A DNA stretch of 64,000 nucleotides from assembly GCF_009363075.1 (NCBI RefSeq), contig NZ_CP045293.1:2852001-2916000 (forward strand), given 5' to 3'. The DNA comes from Paenibacillus guangzhouensis (lineage in GTDB: Bacteria > Bacillota > Bacilli > Paenibacillales > Paenibacillaceae). The stretch's first letter is position 1; each line of letters starts with the position of its first letter. Position numbers and translations under genes: made by a program. Shown in pieces: positions 60,665 to 64,000 of this stretch. The notes under the pieces are model-generated. The model did not search any database. It was given only the letters and a program-made list of their open reading frames with translations, and had not been told where the DNA came from.

Positions 60665-61639
60665 CTACACATTCCTAAGTTCCGGAATCAACGCGATATC
60701 CGACTTGCCTTGCAGCGCATGCACAAGGTTCCTAGCCGCAAGACTTGCCATCTCCATACGCGTCGCTGATGTCGCCGAGCCGATATGTGGCAAGGTTACG
60801 ACATTCGGCAGCGTAAGCAGCGGATGCGCTGGATCGATCGGCTCCTGCGCATAAACATCCAGTCCGGCCGCATAAATGGTACGCTGCGCGAGAGCATCGT
60901 ACAGCGCGGATTCGTCGACAATTGGGCCGCGTGCGACATTCACGAACACAGCGGTCTGCTTCATCAGACCGAATTCACGCGCGCCGATCATCCCCCTCGT
61001 CTCCGGCGTCAGCGGCAGCATGAGCAGCACATAATCCGACGTCGCGAGCAGCTCGTCCAATCCCACATATGTGACGCCTAACTTCTCTTCAACATCGGGC
61101 TTCCGATTACGATTGTAATACTGCACATTCATCTCAAATCCAAACCTGGCACGTCTCGCAATCGCTTCGCCAATTCGCCCCATCCCTATAATACCTAAGG
61201 TAGCATGGTGTATATCCAGCCCATACAGCTCCTCTTCTTGCCCCTTCTTCCATCGGCCTTCCCTGACCCATGCATGCAATTCCGTAACGCGCCGTCCAGC
61301 AGCCAGAATTAAGGCGAATGCTAAGTCAGCGACGGTCTCATCCAGCACGTGTGGCGTATGTGTCGCAAGGATGCCACGTGCGATAATAGGCTCTAGTCGC
61401 AAGTTATTATAGCCTACAGCATTATTTGAGATCACTCTTAAACGCGGGGCCGCTGCGATGACTTCCGATGTTACGGGCGTTCCGCTCAAGAGCACGCCTT
61501 CCGCATCCCCAATTTCTTCGATTAGCTGTTCTTTGGTGATCGCTTCATTTCCGTTCCAATAACGAACTTCACAATGCGCTTCGAGATATTCCGCTACTTC
61601 GCCTGGAACCTTTTTAGCAACATAGATACTCGGTTTCAT
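60665..61639 (-). CDS. D-isomer-specific 2-hydroxyacid dehydrogenase
   Basis: A 324-residue NAD(P)-dependent enzyme of the glyoxylate/hydroxypyruvate reductase type. The nucleotide-binding motif is LGIIGMGRIGEAIARR (about 148-163), the catalytic Arg is in VNVARGPIVDE, a Glu in QEPIDPAHPL, and the catalytic His in PHIGSAT. The start at 61639 has a GGAGGGG site. The substrate cannot be told from sequence; glyoxylate, hydroxypyruvate and gluconate derivatives are common in this clade. The upstream gene dnaD has its own terminator, so this is a separate unit. Confidence 0.9.
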   Translation of the reverse strand: MKPSIYVAKKVPGEVAEYLEAHCEVRYWNGNEAITKEQLIEEIGDAEGVLLSGTPVTSEVIAAAPRLRVISNNAVGYNNLRLEPIIARGILATHTPHVLDETVADLAFALILAAGRRVTELHAWVREGRWKKGQEEELYGLDIHHATLGIIGMGRIGEAIARRARFGFEMNVQYYNRNRKPDVEEKLGVTYVGLDELLATSDYVLLMLPLTPETRGMIGAREFGLMKQTAVFVNVARGPIVDESALYDALAQRTIYAAGLDVYAQEPIDPAHPLLTLPNVVTLPHIGSATSATRMEMASLAARNLVHALQGKSDIALIPELRNV

Positions 61640-61691
61640 ATTCTGCCCCTCCATCGTCTGGTTATCTGTTACCATCATAATCCATCCCTAG

Positions 61692-61738
61692 GCAAAAAAA
61701 CAGCCTGAACCACATGAACCATGTGACTCAGACTGCCT
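61692..61738 (-). terminator. Terminator of dnaD
   Basis: Arms CAGTCTGAGTCACATG and CATGTGGTTCAGGCTG (61701-61736, imperfect) with a 4-base loop and seven T's on the minus strand. Confidence 0.88.
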
Positions 61739-61739
61739 C

Positions 61740-62450
61740 TTAATTCCCTCGTGCACCTCGAAATTTCTGTGCGTAGGCTCTTGCATCCTCTGCGGTACGG
61801 ACGCGGTTACGCATCCATTCGAGCAGAATGCGATCGATATAGCGGAAGTGAACTTTACCAGCGAACACCGCTTCCTTCAGTGCCAACAAGATGAGTTCCT
61901 CCGGGTACTGATCTTGATCCAGCCACCCTGAGATCGTCTCACATTCCATTGGCGATAACGGGCGGCCGAATTCACGTTCGAAAATGATGAAAAGGTTGCT
62001 CTCTTCACTCTCGCCAGCTGCAAAGGCTGTACCACTACCCTGGGATCTGCCATTTCGCTGTTCTTGCTTCCGCTCTTCTTTCACATCTTCGGATAAGAGC
62101 TGCCCCAGCTTCTCGTAAATACCCGAAAGATTATAACGTTCATATTGAATCCCGGTCTGGGGATCGACTTCTTCATCAATCGATAAATATTGATCGCGCA
62201 TGAGCTTCTGTATGGCTTTGATGACTGTATCCGGTGAAGCGCCCATGCGATCCTGCAATTCTTCAATCGTCGGGAAGGCATTCTGCTCCATTTGCTGGAA
62301 CCCGGTTAATTGAAGAATCAGCATCATGTCCGTATCACTGAGCTTCATGCGGCGATAATATCGAAGAAGTGCATAGGGAAAGTGAATACTGCCCACTTCC
62401 ATCCCAAGCGAGATCCCCTTGGCAAATGCCCGCCATGCTTCACTGCTCAA
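61740..62450 (-). CDS. dnaD: DNA replication initiation protein DnaD
   Basis: DnaD remodels DNA at oriC and helps restart replication by PriA in low-GC Gram-positives. The 236-residue protein has the N-terminal winged-helix DDBH1 domain (LRYYRRMKLSDTDMMLILQL to about residue 105) and the C-terminal DDBH2 domain (about 150-225), which ends with the FRYIDRILLEWMRN segment that resembles the YxxxI DNA-binding motif. A TTG start with a GGAGGTGA site 6 bases upstream is well supported. It follows asnS, as in Bacillus, but nth is not next in line here. Confidence 0.92.
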   Translation of the reverse strand: MSSEAWRAFAKGISLGMEVGSIHFPYALLRYYRRMKLSDTDMMLILQLTGFQQMEQNAFPTIEELQDRMGASPDTVIKAIQKLMRDQYLSIDEEVDPQTGIQYERYNLSGIYEKLGQLLSEDVKEERKQEQRNGRSQGSGTAFAAGESEESNLFIIFEREFGRPLSPMECETISGWLDQDQYPEELILLALKEAVFAGKVHFRYIDRILLEWMRNRVRTAEDARAYAQKFRGARGN

Positions 62451-62492
62451 GTCAGCTCACCTCCATCCCCTCATCATAGCATCGATTGAGGT

Positions 62493-63788
62493 TTATGGAT
62501 ACAAACGATAGAGCATCCGTGGGAACGGAATTGTCTCCCGTACATGATCAAGTCCGCAAATCCATGCAACGGTACGCTCAAGTCCAAGACCGAAGCCGGA
62601 ATGAGGCACCGTACCATATTTGCGTAGATCTAGGTACCATTGATACGCTTCCGTGGACAGCTCATGCTCCGTGAACCGCTCTTCGAGCAGTGCCGGGTCG
62701 TCGATCCGCTGGGAACCACCAATGATCTCGCCATAACCTTCTGGCGCAATCATATCCGCACAGAGGACCACATCAGGATTGCTTGGATCTGGTTTCATAT
62801 AGAATGCTTTGATCTTCGTCGGGTAATGCGTGATGAATACCGGTGTCTCGTATTTCTCCGCAATCGCTGTCTCATGCGGCGCACCGAAATCCTCACCCCA
62901 AGGAATATCATGGCCAGTCTCGTTCAAGAATTTGATCGCGTCATCATACGTAATGCGCGGGAACGGTCCAACGATCTTCTCCAATTTGGAAATATCGCGG
63001 CCAATCGTCTCAAGCTCGCTGCGGCAATTATCCAATACGGATTTCACGACATAAGCGATGAAAGACTCCTGCACACGCAAGTTCTCTTCATGATCGACGA
63101 ACGCCATCTCGGGCTCGATCATCCAGAACTCGATCAAGTGACGGCGTGTCTTCGATTTCTCCGCACGGAACGTCGGTCCGAAGGAATAGACTTTACCAAG
63201 CGCCATCGCTGCAGCTTCCATATAGAGCTGACCGCTCTGTGTCAGGTATGCATCTTCGTCGAAGTACTTCGTATGGAACAAGTTCGTTGTCCCTTCACAA
63301 GATGAAGGTGTAAGAATCGGTGGATCGACGAGCGTAAATCCGTTATTATCGAAGAAATCTTGGATCGCTTTAATAATTTGCGAACGAATCACCAGAATTG
63401 CACGCTGTTTCGGCGCACGCAGCCAGAGATGGCGGTGATCCATAAGAAAATCGATGCCATGCTCTTTTGGCGTAATCGGGTAGTTCTCCGTAATGTGAAT
63501 CACTTCGATGCCCGTAACCGTCATCTCATAGCCCGATTGGCTGCGCGGCTCTTCGCGAATCTCACCTGTAACGTAGAGAGAGCTTTCTTGCGTTAAGCTT
63601 TTCGCCGCATCCCATACCTCTTCAGGCACTTCACTGCGAACGACAACGCCTTGGATATACCCCGTACCGTCGCGCAATTGCAGGAATTGAATTTTACCGC
63701 TTGAACGCTTATTGTGCACCCAGCAGCCGATTCTTACAGGCTGTCCGACGTGCTGACTTACTTGACGAATGACAGTTTGTGCAGCCAT
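62493..63788 (-). CDS. asnS: Asparaginyl-tRNA synthetase
   Basis: AsnRS charges tRNA-Asn. The 431-residue protein has the N-terminal OB-fold anticodon-binding domain (about 12-110; [20 protein letters not shown]) and a class IIb catalytic domain with motif 2 [19 protein letters not shown] and motif 3 [16 protein letters not shown]. The ATG at 63788 has a GGGGAG site 7 bases upstream and is preferred over an in-frame start 24 bases earlier. It begins 35 bases behind ackA on the same strand. Confidence 0.97.
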   Translation of the reverse strand: MAAQTVIRQVSQHVGQPVRIGCWVHNKRSSGKIQFLQLRDGTGYIQGVVVRSEVPEEVWDAAKSLTQESSLYVTGEIREEPRSQSGYEMTVTGIEVIHITENYPITPKEHGIDFLMDHRHLWLRAPKQRAILVIRSQIIKAIQDFFDNNGFTLVDPPILTPSSCEGTTNLFHTKYFDEDAYLTQSGQLYMEAAAMALGKVYSFGPTFRAEKSKTRRHLIEFWMIEPEMAFVDHEENLRVQESFIAYVVKSVLDNCRSELETIGRDISKLEKIVGPFPRITYDDAIKFLNETGHDIPWGEDFGAPHETAIAEKYETPVFITHYPTKIKAFYMKPDPSNPDVVLCADMIAPEGYGEIIGGSQRIDDPALLEERFTEHELSTEAYQWYLDLRKYGTVPHSGFGLGLERTVAWICGLDHVRETIPFPRMLYRLYP

Positions 63789-63822
63789 CCTAATTCTCCC
63801 CTTTAACAACAATTGATATTGC

Positions 63823-64000
63823 TTATTTCGATTCTACCACCAAGCGATGCGTATCGCGAGCGATCATTAATTCTTCGTTCGTCGGTACAACAAGCACTTT
63901 CACTCTGGAGTTCGTCGTTGAGATGAAGCGCGGCTCTTTGGAACGTACGAGATTCGCTTCTTTGTCTAGTTCAATGCCGAGGAATGTCAATTGCTCGAGC
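63823..64000 (-). CDS. ackA: Acetate kinase, 3' part only
   Basis: The last 58 codons of a leftward gene that runs out of the window. The translated end, with [32 protein letters not shown] and IARDTHRL, matches the C-terminus of acetate kinase, which interconverts acetyl phosphate and acetate with ATP. It is followed 35 bases later by asnS with no visible terminator, so the two may be co-transcribed. The identity rests on this short but characteristic end. Confidence 0.85.
   Translation of the reverse strand, partial: LEQLTFLGIELDKEANLVRSKEPRFISTTNSRVKVLVVPTNEELMIARDTHRLVVESK

Noticed and set aside
1-64000. CRISPR array, rRNA operon, prophage or complete insertion sequence
   Set aside because: No regularly spaced repeats, no rRNA-like sequence, no phage structural genes and no transposase frame were seen.

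Overview
This window comes from a Bacillota chromosome, most likely Paenibacillus or a close relative. The evidence is ParC/ParE of the Gram-positive type, an S-layer-homology protein, Qox-type aa3 quinol oxidase, the RuBisCO-like methionine-salvage protein MtnW, a proline T-box leader, the asnS-dnaD pair, and strong AAGGAG-type ribosome binding sites throughout. Most genes are ordinary core or house-keeping genes of medium GC. I saw no rRNA, tRNA, CRISPR array or complete insertion sequence by eye.

Layout. 1-1.5 kb: the 3' end of a CapA-like gene, a MarR regulator and a 55-codon gene with a good promoter. 1.5-8.8 kb: a leftward unit of a GDSL esterase, an ABC-2 exporter pair, parE and parC. 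9-17.3 kb: purT, a FAD monooxygenase, a SWIM/SNF2 helicase, a MATE exporter and an AraC regulator. 17.4-25.3 kb: a heterodimeric ABC exporter, a two-module bacterial dynamin with a very GC-rich linker, and a small unknown gene. 25.3-33 kb: nth, a secreted SLH protein, a GerMN lipoprotein and two tandem N-acetylmuramoyl-L-alanine amidases, which look like a cell-envelope block. 33-38.3 kb: leuCD with a divergent LysR regulator, and a NagZ-type hexosaminidase. 38.4-48.7 kb: a SEC-C protein, mtnU, a secreted unknown, mtnE, then a proline T-box followed by proB-proA-proC-mtnW-mtnX-mtnB, so that half of methionine salvage sits downstream of a proline-sensing leader. 48.9-57.7 kb: a MocR-type regulator and the quinol oxidase cluster (ctaA, qoxABCD, ctaB, a lipoprotein cytochrome c, sco). 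57.8-60.6 kb: an AT-rich accessory island. 60.6-64 kb: a 2-hydroxyacid dehydrogenase, dnaD, asnS and the 3' end of ackA.

The most notable region is the AT-rich island at about 57.85-60.6 kb. Five tightly packed leftward genes encode a one-span membrane protein, a truncated tyrosine-recombinase-like protein, an unknown 104-residue protein, a Thg1-like 3'-to-5' nucleotidyltransferase, and a Pnkp-like P-loop kinase that starts 2 bases after the Thg1 stop. Family knowledge of the last two proteins suggests a two-step repair of damaged RNA 5' ends, perhaps of tRNA.

A second point is a family of hairpin-rich interspersed repeats with terminal inverted repeats. Two clear copies (26.05-26.26 kb and 51.06-51.43 kb) share long identical blocks and one stem with a compensatory base-pair change. 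A third short remnant lies at 10.26 kb.
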